A DNA stretch of 64,000 nt, taken from the NCBI GenBank assembly GCA_900066355.1, contig FMEL01000015.1, positions 1 to 64,000 of the forward strand. Reading direction: 5' to 3'. Both the position numbers and the translations under genes were made by a program. Shown one piece after another: positions 51,174 through 59,646 of this stretch. Each line of letters opens with the position of its first letter. Positions within the stretch are counted from its first letter, which is position 1. The notes beneath the pieces are model-generated. The model had not been told where the DNA came from and made no database searches. It was given only the letters and a program-made list of their open reading frames with translations. This DNA comes from an uncultured Ruminococcus sp. (GTDB lineage Bacteria > Bacillota > Clostridia > Lachnospirales > Lachnospiraceae).

Positions 51174-51219
51174 AGCAACAGCCCCGGCATCACGTTCCTG
51201 TAACGCCGGGGCTGTTGCT
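51174..51219. terminator. Strong hairpin after adhE
   Basis: AGCAACAGCCCCGGC pairs with GCCGGGGCTGTTGCT (51205-51219), a 15-bp perfect stem. On the minus strand it is followed by TTTAATAAC, so it ends adhE transcripts. Confidence 0.8.
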
Positions 51220-51260
51220 GCTTATAATATTTTTATGGAAAAAAGGAAGGCTTATCCTGC

Positions 51261-53870
51261 TTATTTACCGTAGTATGCTTTCAGATAGATTTCTTTCAAC
51301 TCTGCAATCAGTGGATATCTCGGGTTTGCGCCGGTGCACTGGTCGTTGAAAGCCTGTTCGCTCATCTCATCCAGAGTCTCAAGGAAGTACTTTTCATCTA
51401 CGTTGTAATCTTTGATCGTAGGTTTGATCTCGATGATCTTTTTGAGTTCTTCCAGTTTCTCCAGAAGTTTTTCAAATACTTCATTATCGTCTTTTCCTGT
51501 CAGCCCCACGAAACGTCCGATTTCAGCATAACGAGCCAGTGTCTTCGGATACTGATACTGTGGGAAAGTACCCATCTTGGTCGGAACTTCTTCTGCATTG
51601 TAACGCATAACATCTGTAAGTACCAGAGCATTTGCGATTCCGTGAGGAATGTGATGGAAAGCACCCAGTTTGTGAGCCAGAGAGTGATTTACTCCGAGGA
51701 ATGCATTTGCAAATGCCATACCTGCCATGCAGGACGCGTTTGCCATGTGGTCTCTTGCCTCTACATCATTACCGTCTCTGTATGCTCTCGGCAGATAATC
51801 AAATACCAGTTTGATGGCACGAAGTGCAAGTCCGTCTGTGTAGTCAGATGCCATCATGGAAACATATGCCTCGATCGCATGTGTCATAACATCGATACCG
51901 GAAGCGCTTGTCAGTCCTTTCGGTGCGCTCATCATATTATCTGTATCGACGATTGCCATATCAGGCATCAGCTCATAGTCAGCCAGTGGCCATTTGATTC
52001 CTGTTTCTTTGTCTGTGATGATAGCAAAAGGTGTTACCTCGGAACCTGTACCGGAAGATGTCGGTACGGCAATGAAGTATGCTTTTTTACCCATTTTCGG
52101 GAATGTGTAAATTCTCTTACGGATATCCATGAAATCCATTGCCATGTCATCGAAATCTGCATCCGGATTTTCATAAAGAACCCACATGATCTTACCGGCA
52201 TCCATTGCAGATCCACCACCCATAGCGATGATGCAGTCCGGCTCGAATGCACGCATTGCTGCAGCACCGGCTCTTGCAGAAGCAAGGGACGGATCTGGTT
52301 CTACATCAGAGAAGCATGTATGCACGATTCCCATCTCATCAAGTTTGTCTTCTATTTTCTTTGTATAACCGTTCTTGTAAAGGAAGGAGTCTGTAACGAT
52401 GAAGCAACGTTTCTTGCCCATTACATTTTTCAGCTCATCCAGAGCAACCGGCAGGCAGCCTTTTTTGAAGTAAACTTTTTCCGGGGTTCTCATCCAGAGC
52501 ATGTTCTCTCTCCTCTCAGCAACAGTTTTGATATTGATCAGGTGTTTTACACCAACATTTTCGGATACGGAGTTTCCTCCCCAGGAACCACAGCCAAGTG
52601 TCAGGGACGGAACAAGTTTGAAGTTGTAAAGGTCTCCGATGCCACCCTGAGAAGAAGGAGTATTGATCAGGATACGACAGGTCTTCATGGCTGCTGCATG
52701 TTTTGCCATTTTTTCTTTCTCATTTACATTGATGTAAAGGGAAGATGTATGTCCGTATCCGCCGTCAGCTACAAGCTGTTCTGCTTTTGCAATTGCTTCA
52801 TCAAATGTTTTTGCTTTGTACATGGCAAGTACCGGAGACAGTTTCTCATGCGCAAATTCTTCACTGATGTCTACAGATTCTACTTCACCGATCAGGATCT
52901 TGGTTTCTGCAGGAACTTTTATACCTGCCATCTCAGCGATCGTAGCTGCTTTCTGTCCAACGATCTTTGCATTCAGTGCGCCGTTGATCAGAATTGTTTT
53001 TCTTACTTTTTCGATTTCGTCTTTCTTAAGGAAATAGCATCCTCTGTACTGGAACTCTTCTTTTACTGCTTTATATACACCTTCCAGAACTGTTACAGAC
53101 TGTTCGGATGCACAGATCATACCATTGTCAAATGTTTTGGAGTGGATAATGGAGTTTACTGCAAGACGGATATCGGCAGTATCATCAATGATAACCGGTG
53201 TGTTTCCGGCTCCAACACCAAGTGCCGGTTTTCCGGAGGAATATGCTGCCTTAACCATTCCAGGACCGCCTGTTGCAAGGATGATGTCTGCTTCTTTCAT
53301 TACCATGTTGGTAAGTTCCAGACTCGGTACGTCGATCCATCCGATGATGCCTTCCGGTGCGCCTGCTTTCACTGCTGCTTCAAGCACAACTTTTGCAGCT
53401 TCGATAGTGCTTCCTTTTGCACGCGGATGTGGGCTGATGATGATTGCATTTCTTGTCTTCAGCGCGATCAGAGTTTTGAAGATTGCGGTGGAAGTCGGGT
53501 TTGTAGTCGGGATAACTGCTGCGATCAGTCCGATCGGTTCTGCAATTTTCTTGATTCCGTAAACCGGATCTTCTTCGATCACACCACAGGTCTTTGTGTT
53601 TTTGTATGCATTGTAGATGTATTCAGATGCATAGTGATTTTTGATGACTTTATCTTCAACAATACCCATTCCTGTTTCTTCTACAGCTGCTTTTGCAAGC
53701 GGGATACGCGCTTTGTCAGCAGCAGTTGCAGCGGCTTTGAAGATCTTGTCTACCTGCTCCTGTGTGTAAGTGGCGAAAAGTTTTTGTGCTTCTTTCATCG
53801 CAGCGATCTTTGCTTCCAGTGCTTCCGGAGTGTCAATGATTGCCGGGATGTGGGTTTCTTTCTTTGCCAT
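51261..53870 (-). CDS. adhE: Bifunctional acetaldehyde-CoA/alcohol dehydrogenase
   Basis: 869 residues. It reduces acetyl-CoA to ethanol and reoxidises NADH; it forms spirosome filaments in other species. The N-terminal aldehyde dehydrogenase half (1-440) has the catalytic Cys in DNGMICASEQSV and a GVGAGNTPVIID NAD loop. The C-terminal iron alcohol dehydrogenase half (about 450-869) has GGGSAMDAGKIMW, SGIDVMTHAIEAYVS and the metal His set in LAHKLGAFHHIPHG. The upstream region carries a consensus promoter overlapped by Rex-like operator sites, so expression should follow the NADH/NAD+ ratio. Confidence 0.97.
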   Translation of the reverse strand: MAKKETHIPAIIDTPEALEAKIAAMKEAQKLFATYTQEQVDKIFKAAATAADKARIPLAKAAVEETGMGIVEDKVIKNHYASEYIYNAYKNTKTCGVIEEDPVYGIKKIAEPIGLIAAVIPTTNPTSTAIFKTLIALKTRNAIIISPHPRAKGSTIEAAKVVLEAAVKAGAPEGIIGWIDVPSLELTNMVMKEADIILATGGPGMVKAAYSSGKPALGVGAGNTPVIIDDTADIRLAVNSIIHSKTFDNGMICASEQSVTVLEGVYKAVKEEFQYRGCYFLKKDEIEKVRKTILINGALNAKIVGQKAATIAEMAGIKVPAETKILIGEVESVDISEEFAHEKLSPVLAMYKAKTFDEAIAKAEQLVADGGYGHTSSLYINVNEKEKMAKHAAAMKTCRILINTPSSQGGIGDLYNFKLVPSLTLGCGSWGGNSVSENVGVKHLINIKTVAERRENMLWMRTPEKVYFKKGCLPVALDELKNVMGKKRCFIVTDSFLYKNGYTKKIEDKLDEMGIVHTCFSDVEPDPSLASARAGAAAMRAFEPDCIIAMGGGSAMDAGKIMWVLYENPDADFDDMAMDFMDIRKRIYTFPKMGKKAYFIAVPTSSGTGSEVTPFAIITDKETGIKWPLADYELMPDMAIVDTDNMMSAPKGLTSASGIDVMTHAIEAYVSMMASDYTDGLALRAIKLVFDYLPRAYRDGNDVEARDHMANASCMAGMAFANAFLGVNHSLAHKLGAFHHIPHGIANALVLTDVMRYNAEEVPTKMGTFPQYQYPKTLARYAEIGRFVGLTGKDDNEVFEKLLEKLEELKKIIEIKPTIKDYNVDEKYFLETLDEMSEQAFNDQCTGANPRYPLIAELKEIYLKAYYGK

Positions 53871-53933
53871 TTCTGAATCCTCCTGTTTTTCCTCTTATGA
53901 TATGATCCTTATAATTTAGTCCGATAAACAATT

Positions 53934-54037
53934 CTGTTAATTGATTAACGTTAATTATTTATCAATGATTGATATGCGCTTATTATACGGGTTTGTTAAT
54001 CATTTGTCAATCTGTAATTTGTTAAAATTTTAACCAA
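53934..54037 (-). promoter_or_regulatory. adhE promoter with Rex-like operator sites
   Basis: On the minus strand TTGACA (54005-54010), 17 bp, TATAAT (53982-53987): a consensus SigA promoter. TTGTTAA-N4-TTAACCAA (54019-54037) is close to the clostridial Rex consensus TTGTTAA-N4-TTAACAA, CTGTTAATTGATTAACGT (53934-53951) is a second good match downstream of the promoter, and TTGTTAA-N4-TTGTCAA (53993-54010) overlaps the spacer and -35. Rex would repress until NADH rises. Confidence 0.75.
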
Positions 54038-54224
54038 ATTCTTTCATGTATCTTCTCTGTTTTTCTATAGATTCTACAAATCGGATTGTGAATCCGGGAT
54101 ATAAAGCATCGATTTCAGTATATATTTCATATCCGATGCCCATAGTCATTTTTGTCATATTTTTCCATCTGCTTTCATACATTAATTGATGGGAAACGAA
54201 AATAAGGAATCTGTGATTTTCCAT
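54030..54224 (-). CDS. Small hypothetical protein
   Basis: 64 residues, basic and aromatic, no signal peptide or motif I recognise. AGGA lies 6 nt ahead of the ATG at 54224. Its stop codon overlaps the distal Rex-like site of adhE, and it points at adhE. Nothing confirms translation; it could be a random frame in AT-rich DNA. Confidence 0.35.
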   Translation of the reverse strand: MENHRFLIFVSHQLMYESRWKNMTKMTMGIGYEIYTEIDALYPGFTIRFVESIEKQRRYMKEFG

Positions 54225-54291
54225 CACTTTTCCTATTTTACGTTGATTTAACGCAAAACACTTACAGATTTATTACAGAAGGAGTATTTTC

Positions 54292-55002
54292 ATGGGAACC
54301 TGCAATACATTACGAACGACTGAAACTTACACGACTGAAAATTTTACTTTGATACAGTTAGAGGAAGAAAGACAGAAATTGAAGAAAAAAGAACTTTTAA
54401 AAAACATGCTGACTGACGGGGAATTCAGCATCAAAGGACAATGTGCCATCAACCTTATGATGACCAAACTGGAAATTATCAATACTTTTTTACTGATGAA
54501 ATATAACCGGAGCTTTATCCAGATGACGACAGGAAGGCTCAAAAGCTATGACAGCGTCTGCAAAAAAATGCAGAAAAAAGAATTGGATCTGAACTTCGCT
54601 CAGGCGTTGGAAAAAATCAATGACCTGATCGGCGTGCGCGCCGTTTGTTCTTATGTAGATGATATTTATAAAGTCGCGGAACTGATCGAGAAACAACAGG
54701 ATATCCGTATCATCAAGACAAAGGATTATATCAAAGAGCCAAAGAAATCCGGCTATCAGAGTCTGCATTTGATTCTTGAGGTCGCTATGCCATTCCAGAA
54801 TGAAAGCCAGTGGATCAAAGTCGAACTGCAGCTTCGCACAGCCGCCATGGATTACTGGGCAAATCTCGATCATCAGCTTCGCTATAAAAGAGGTCAGAAA
54901 CAGGCCGCTGTCATCAACGAGGAATTACAGAGATGTGCTTCTGTAATCTCCGAACTGGACCAGAAAATGCTGGATATCCGCAAAAAAATCGATAGAATCT
55001 GA
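54292..55002 (+). CDS. Small alarmone synthetase (RelA/SpoT synthetase domain, GTP pyrophosphokinase family)
   Basis: 236 residues. It should make (p)ppGpp from ATP and GDP/GTP; no hydrolase, TGS or ACT domain. Conserved synthetase motifs: GRLKSYDSVCKKM, INDLIGVRAVCSYVDDIYKV, DYIKEPKKSGYQSLHLIL and VELQLRTAAMDYWANLDHQLRYK (catalytic Glu). The length fits RelP/RelQ-like single-domain enzymes, usually induced by envelope stress. GAAGGAG precedes the ATG. Monocistronic, with a terminator at 55054-55100. Confidence 0.92.
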   Translation: MGTCNTLRTTETYTTENFTLIQLEEERQKLKKKELLKNMLTDGEFSIKGQCAINLMMTKLEIINTFLLMKYNRSFIQMTTGRLKSYDSVCKKMQKKELDLNFAQALEKINDLIGVRAVCSYVDDIYKVAELIEKQQDIRIIKTKDYIKEPKKSGYQSLHLILEVAMPFQNESQWIKVELQLRTAAMDYWANLDHQLRYKRGQKQAAVINEELQRCASVISELDQKMLDIRKKIDRI

Positions 55003-55053
55003 TCAGCAGACGCACCACCGGCAATTTCTCTTGCATACTTTGGCATACAAAAA

Positions 55054-55100
55054 ACGCAGGGGCATCGACATCATCGTCAGCTCCTGCGTCTGTTTTATTT
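55054..55100 (+). terminator. Terminator of the small alarmone synthetase gene
   Basis: ACGCAGG (55054-55060) pairs with CCTGCGT (55083-55089) around an internal GAC/GTC stem, followed by CTGTTTTATTT. The rest of 55003-55304 holds the dispersed repeat at 55015 and a GC-rich stretch (55131-55290) weakly like the 71-bp repeats at 15.1 kb, with no gene. Confidence 0.75.
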
Positions 55101-55304
55101 CTGCCTGCTATATGGTTCGGACAGTCACTGACGTGCGCGCCCCTGTTTCTGCGTAGTTCCCGGCGTCACAAGTGCGATAAACGGATGCTCCTGATGGCTG
55201 GATTCACCTCTGACAGACTCAGCGCTCTGTTTGCCGTAATGGAGCGCGCACTGCTGAATATGGCGCTCTCTCGCCTATCAGCCATGAGTTTTCTCCCTCT
55301 TAAT

Positions 55305-56495
55305 TTAGTTCAGACCGAATTCTGCTGCAAGTTTTTTAAATTCCGGCAGGGAATTCTGAATTGTATCATAGGATACACAATATGCCAGTCTCACATATCC
55401 CGGGCATGCAAAAGAGCTTCCCGGTACCATCAGAATGTTGTATTTCTTTCCGGCTTCACAGAACTGCTTTTCGTCTGCGACCGGAGATTTTACGAACAGA
55501 TAAAAAGCTCCCTGCGGTTTGATACACTCGAAACCACATTCTTTCAGTCCATTGTAAAGTGCCAGACGGTTGCGATCATAAGCAGCAACATCCACCTCTG
55601 CGTTCACACATTTCTGGATGACTTTCTGCATCAGAGACGGTGCATTGACACTTCCGAGTACACGGTTGGCGATCGCTGCTGCCGTGATCACGGTCGCACT
55701 GTCCTCAAGCTCATCCGGGATAACCAGATAACCGATACGCTCGCCCGGAAGGGACAGAGATTTGCTGTAGGAATATCCTACAACTGTATTCTTATAATAT
55801 TTTGTCAGATACGGAACTTCCACACCATCGTATGCCAGCTCTCTGTATGGCTCATCAGAGATCAGATAGATGACGGAACCAAATTCCTGCTGTTTCTTCT
55901 CAAGGATTGCAGCAAGCTCTTTAATCGTCTCTTCGGAATAAACAACACCCGTCGGGTTATGTGGCGTGTTTACGATCACAGCCCGGGTGTTGACATTGAT
56001 CTTTTCTTCCAGTTCTTTCAGATTCGGCTGGAAAGTCTCAGTATTCGGAGAGATTTCCACAAGCTTGCCGTCATAGTTACGTACATATGCACCATATTCC
56101 AGGAAATACGGTGCAAAAACGATCACTTCCTCACCCGGATTCAGGATCGTCTTGAGGATGACATTCAGACCGCTGGCAGCGCCAACGGTCATAATCAGAT
56201 TATGTGCAGAAAAAGCGGTTCCGAAGCGGCGGTTCAGAGACTGCGCAATAGTCTCTCTGACATCCTCAAAACCAGCATTGTTCATATATCCGTGAAGGAC
56301 TGTCGGTTCTTCGTTATTTACGAGATCAATGATTGCCTCACGTACACAGTCCGGTGCCGGAACACTCGGATTTCCAAGACTGAAATCATATACTTTGTCT
56401 GCGCCGTATTTTGCACGGAGACGATTTCCTTCCTCGAACATCATGCGGATCGCTGAGTTGTTCTGGACAAAAGGTTTCATTTTTTCTGCTATCAT
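55305..56495 (-). CDS. Pyridoxal-phosphate aminotransferase, class I (aspartate aminotransferase-like)
   Basis: 396 residues, cytosolic. Fold type I aminotransferase: FSLGNPSVPAPD, NNAGFEDVRETIA, VGAASGLNVILKTILNPGEEV, NTPHNPTGVVYS with Asn ligand, LISDEPYRELAYD with the cofactor Asp, and the Schiff-base Lys in YSYSKSLSLPGERIGY. The exact amino donor is not readable. It is transcribed after the NSS transporter (94-bp gap), suggesting amino acid uptake plus catabolism. Confidence 0.9.
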   Translation of the reverse strand: MIAEKMKPFVQNNSAIRMMFEEGNRLRAKYGADKVYDFSLGNPSVPAPDCVREAIIDLVNNEEPTVLHGYMNNAGFEDVRETIAQSLNRRFGTAFSAHNLIMTVGAASGLNVILKTILNPGEEVIVFAPYFLEYGAYVRNYDGKLVEISPNTETFQPNLKELEEKINVNTRAVIVNTPHNPTGVVYSEETIKELAAILEKKQQEFGSVIYLISDEPYRELAYDGVEVPYLTKYYKNTVVGYSYSKSLSLPGERIGYLVIPDELEDSATVITAAAIANRVLGSVNAPSLMQKVIQKCVNAEVDVAAYDRNRLALYNGLKECGFECIKPQGAFYLFVKSPVADEKQFCEAGKKYNILMVPGSSFACPGYVRLAYCVSYDTIQNSLPEFKKLAAEFGLN

Positions 56496-56589
56496 AATTA
56501 TGCCTCCTCTAATTTTGTTTCTTTTATATTATTTGCGATACCCACGGATTGTTCCGTGCTACACACTCTCACAATCCTACCCTGGTATC

Positions 56590-58056
56590 TTATTTCTTTT
56601 TGCTGTGCCCGAAGGAAATCCATCCGACAAGAACAAGCATTGCAACACCAATGATCATCCACGGAACCAGATAATTCATTCCTTTCGGCTGGAACATATC
56701 ATAGTACCCTTTCAGGTAAATAACCGCAACAACTGCCGGAATCACCCAGAGCATGTAGTTTCTGATAAATTTCGGAAATTTCAGTCCTGATCCTGTGTTG
56801 GCTTCTTTGATAAAATTGTCCCATCCCCATCCATTCTTCGATGCACAGAAAATGACGAAAACTACAGAACCAAGCGGCAGGATATTATTGGAAATGATAA
56901 AGTCCTCAAGATCCATGATGTTGGTTCCTTCACCGAGAATCTGGATACCGGACCATGGTCCGAATCCGAGGATTGCCGGCATGGAAAGAATGATGATCAG
57001 TACAATATTAAACACAACTGCCTTGTTACGTTTCCATCCCCACAGATCCATTGCAAAGGACAGGATATTCTCAAATACAGCAATGACCGTAGACAGTGCC
57101 GCAAAAGACATAAACAGGAAGAACAAAGCTCCCCAAAGTCTTCCGCCTGCCATCTGGTTAAACACGTTTGGCAGTGTGATAAATACAAGTCCCGGACCTG
57201 CCCCCGGCTCTACACCAAATGCAAAACATGCCGGAATGATGATCAATCCAGCCATCAACGCTACAAATGTATCAAGGATCAGAATATTGACACTTTCGCC
57301 TGCAAGCGTACATTCCTTACCCATGTAGCTTCCGAAGATTTCCATCGCACCGATACCAATGCTTAATGTGAAGAATGCCTGAGAAAGTGCACCGAAGATC
57401 ACATTTCCGAGACCTGCCTCACGGATGTTGTCAAGGTTTGGCACCAGATAAAATTTCACACCTTCCATTGCACCGTCAAGTGTCACAGAATGAACTGCCA
57501 GCACAACGATCAGTGCAAAAAGACAGATCATCATCACCTTCGTGATGCGCTCGATTCCGTTCTTAAGTCCAAGTGAACATACTCCAAATGCAAGAAGAAC
57601 TGCTGCGATCATCCAGCCGGTCATAGTACCTGTCGATGTCATCAGATTGGAAAAGAACCCACTGACCTCATCAGAAGATGCTCCACTCAGCTTACCGGTT
57701 GCCATAACATAACAGTAATACATCATCCAGCCGGCGACCATGGTATAAAACATCATCAGCATATAGTTACCGATCATTCCCATATAACTGTATTTATGGA
57801 AATTGGCACCCTCCGGCTCCAGTTTGTGAAATGCTCTCGCTGTACTTAATCTGCTGCTTCGTCCTACAGCAAACTCGCTTACAAGGATCGGCAGACCCAG
57901 CAGCACCAGAAATACCAGATAGATCAGGATAAAAGCTGCCCCGCCATATTTTCCTGTCATATATGGAAATTTCCATACGTTTCCAAGCCCTACGGCACAT
58001 CCTGCAGAAACCAGAATAAAACCAAGTCTTGATCCAAATGTTTCTCTTTCTTTCAA
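56590..58056 (-). CDS. Sodium-dependent transporter of the NSS (neurotransmitter:sodium symporter) family
   Basis: 488 residues, about twelve membrane helices of the LeuT fold. Signatures: RLGFILVSAGCAVGLGNVWKFPYMTGKYGGAAF (helix 1 Na1/Na2 site region), LGLPILVSEFAVGR and the GMEGVKFYLVPNLDNI loop. I start it at the TTG at 58056 because GAGGAGG lies 7 nt upstream and the family's KERETFGSRLGF N-terminus begins there; the open frame upstream reads through the MITE-like element. It should import an amino acid with Na+, possibly a substrate of the adjacent aminotransferase. Confidence 0.9.
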   Translation of the reverse strand: MKERETFGSRLGFILVSAGCAVGLGNVWKFPYMTGKYGGAAFILIYLVFLVLLGLPILVSEFAVGRSSRLSTARAFHKLEPEGANFHKYSYMGMIGNYMLMMFYTMVAGWMMYYCYVMATGKLSGASSDEVSGFFSNLMTSTGTMTGWMIAAVLLAFGVCSLGLKNGIERITKVMMICLFALIVVLAVHSVTLDGAMEGVKFYLVPNLDNIREAGLGNVIFGALSQAFFTLSIGIGAMEIFGSYMGKECTLAGESVNILILDTFVALMAGLIIIPACFAFGVEPGAGPGLVFITLPNVFNQMAGGRLWGALFFLFMSFAALSTVIAVFENILSFAMDLWGWKRNKAVVFNIVLIIILSMPAILGFGPWSGIQILGEGTNIMDLEDFIISNNILPLGSVVFVIFCASKNGWGWDNFIKEANTGSGLKFPKFIRNYMLWVIPAVVAVIYLKGYYDMFQPKGMNYLVPWMIIGVAMLVLVGWISFGHSKKK

Positions 58057-58110
58057 AAAATTTCCTCCTCTGTTTTGCCATAACATACTTTGATCGAAGT
58101 TGCTTTTTAT

Positions 58111-58269
58111 TTCAATTCGTAACTGTTCAGTACCCTCACAGTTACGAGTCAAAATGCATTCCAAATCACCTTCGGTGATGGCATTTTGCCTTATAGGTCT
58201 CGGGATTTTGGCAAAAAACATGCCAAAACGCCTCGCGGGATACTACCTTCTGAATAGTTACTTCAATTC
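58111..58269. mobile_element. 143-bp MITE-like element with 12-bp TIRs and 8-bp target duplications
   Basis: GTAACTGTTCAG (58119-58130) and CTGAATAGTTAC (58250-58261) are inverted repeats with one mismatch. They are flanked by an exact 8-bp direct repeat TTCAATTC (58111-58118 and 58262-58269). Inside are further hairpins (GTAACTG/CAGTTAC, CAAAATGC/GCATTTTG, TTTTGGCA/TGCCAAAA). No coding capacity and no autonomous parent element in the window. It sits directly upstream of the NSS transporter. Confidence 0.85.
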
Positions 58270-58287
58270 AATCTTTTTCATTATAAC

Positions 58288-58318
58288 ACAGGGACAGTCC
58301 AATGTGAACTGTCCCTGT
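58288..58318. repeat. Palindromic REP-like unit after the sugar-binding protein gene
   Basis: ACAGGGACAGT (58288-58298) pairs perfectly with ACTGTCCCTGT (58308-58318), 9-nt loop, no T run. GGGACAGT palindromes of this kind are frequent intergenic repeats in Firmicutes; a related GGGACAGTCCC is at 15246-15256. Confidence 0.65.
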
Positions 58319-58380
58319 CGGATATCAGGATTAACTTTTCTCTTACATAGCATATCACGTCATCCTGCGTATATTCTCTT

Positions 58381-59505
58381 TTATTTGCTGTACAGATAAT
58401 TGCCGTTTGACGCATCATCAATACTAGACGCGTCAATCCATTTCGGCTCAAGCAGGACATTTTTTTCTACAGAAGCCGCCTGTGCCGGATCTGTAGACAT
58501 AGCCTGTGCTGCAGCTATGATCGTCTGATATCCGATATCATATGGATCCTGTGATACGGTCCCAAGCTCCTGTCCGTCCGTGATTGCCTTCTGCTGTACG
58601 CTTGTCGCATCTACACCTACCATAACCGGTGTATTTTCTCCTTTATCCAGTCCAAGATACATATCCGCCACATCTTCATTGGTACAGAATACTCCGTCCA
58701 GATCCGGGTAACGCCTCAACACATCTGCCATTGCCTCTGACATATCTTTGACCTTATCGGTATATAATTCACTTACAATTGAAATTCCCTCATAATCTGC
58801 CAACGCTTCCTTAAATCCCTCGACACGTTTCTGTGAACTTTCGGTCTTTTCCTGCGCGGAAAATACTGCAATCTTGCCGTTTTCTCCGATTGCATCCACA
58901 ATTTTTTCTGCCGCAAGTTTTCCTGCATATGCATTATCTGTGCCACGGAACGCTGCTACCAGCTCATCATCACTGACATTGGAATCAAAAACTACAACCG
59001 GAATGCCATTCTCACTGGCCGCCTCAAGCTGTGCCTGACAGGATTCAATATCTCCGGCTGACATGCACAAAACGGTAGGGTTCTCTGCAATTACCGCATC
59101 GAGCGTATTAACCTGAGTTTCAATATCCTGCTCATCCGAAGGCCCCTCGAAAGTCATAGAAATTTCATCATCGGATGAAAACTCATAGGCTTTATTAATA
59201 TCCTTAACTGCATCTTCCATTCCCTGACGGACAAGTTTCCAGTATTCTCCATCTGTAGCCTTGCTCACAACTGCAATTCTGCTGCCTGCACCAAGTGTGA
59301 TTGAAGTATCAATAGCAGCGACTCTGTCCTCCTCTGTAGTATCTGACTCTTCTATAATCTCTTTCTGGTCTTTATCACTTTCAGACAGTTCATCTTCGGC
59401 CTGCACATCTGAAATAAAATTACCAAAGCCGCCCATCTTACCACTCTCGCCTGCCGCTACGACTGCACCGGCAAGAAAAAGCACTGCAATAGCTGCTTTT
59501 TTCAT
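58381..59505 (-). CDS. Orphan sugar-type periplasmic-binding (Peripla_BP_4) protein
   Basis: 374 residues. Signal-like N-terminus (KKAAIAVLFLAGAVVAAGE) without a lipobox Cys, an acidic linker (about 35-65), then a RbsB-like ligand-binding domain (SRIAVVSKATDGEYWKLVRQGMEDAVKD, PVVVFDSNVSDDELVAAFRGTDNAYAGKLAAE, DLDGVFCTNEDVADMYL, GTVSQDPYDIGYQTI). No ABC permease or ATPase is nearby. Without a lipid anchor in a Gram-positive it would be secreted or held by its helix, so it may be a sensor subunit or partner of a distant transporter. A TAGACG-16-TATAAT promoter lies upstream. Confidence 0.87.
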   Translation of the reverse strand: MKKAAIAVLFLAGAVVAAGESGKMGGFGNFISDVQAEDELSESDKDQKEIIEESDTTEEDRVAAIDTSITLGAGSRIAVVSKATDGEYWKLVRQGMEDAVKDINKAYEFSSDDEISMTFEGPSDEQDIETQVNTLDAVIAENPTVLCMSAGDIESCQAQLEAASENGIPVVVFDSNVSDDELVAAFRGTDNAYAGKLAAEKIVDAIGENGKIAVFSAQEKTESSQKRVEGFKEALADYEGISIVSELYTDKVKDMSEAMADVLRRYPDLDGVFCTNEDVADMYLGLDKGENTPVMVGVDATSVQQKAITDGQELGTVSQDPYDIGYQTIIAAAQAMSTDPAQAASVEKNVLLEPKWIDASSIDDASNGNYLYSK

Positions 59506-59646
59506 TGTATTTTCCTCTTTTCTACTATAAATTTTACATCAATGCGATTCTTTTCTACATTATACACATTTTCATTTTTCCGTCTATAGATTTCATAGTT
59601 TTTTCATTTTTTCGAAGAAAATACGGCAATTTCACCATATTCTGAT

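Larger units (their letters stand above)
44488..55054. repeat. Dispersed 3'-flanking repeat (44488-44527 and 55015-55054)
   Basis: CCACCGGCAGCTTCTCCTGC at 44488 and CCACCGGCAATTTCTCTTGC at 55015 continue as CATACTYYGGCATAYAAAAA in both copies; about 40 bp with few differences. Both begin roughly 13 bp after a stop codon on the plus strand and run into a terminator. The coordinates given span from first to second copy; the DNA between them is unrelated. Confidence 0.7.

Noticed and set aside
51642..53876. 744-codon open frame on the plus strand
   Set aside because: Antisense shadow of adhE; no recognisable motif, extreme Cys/His content.
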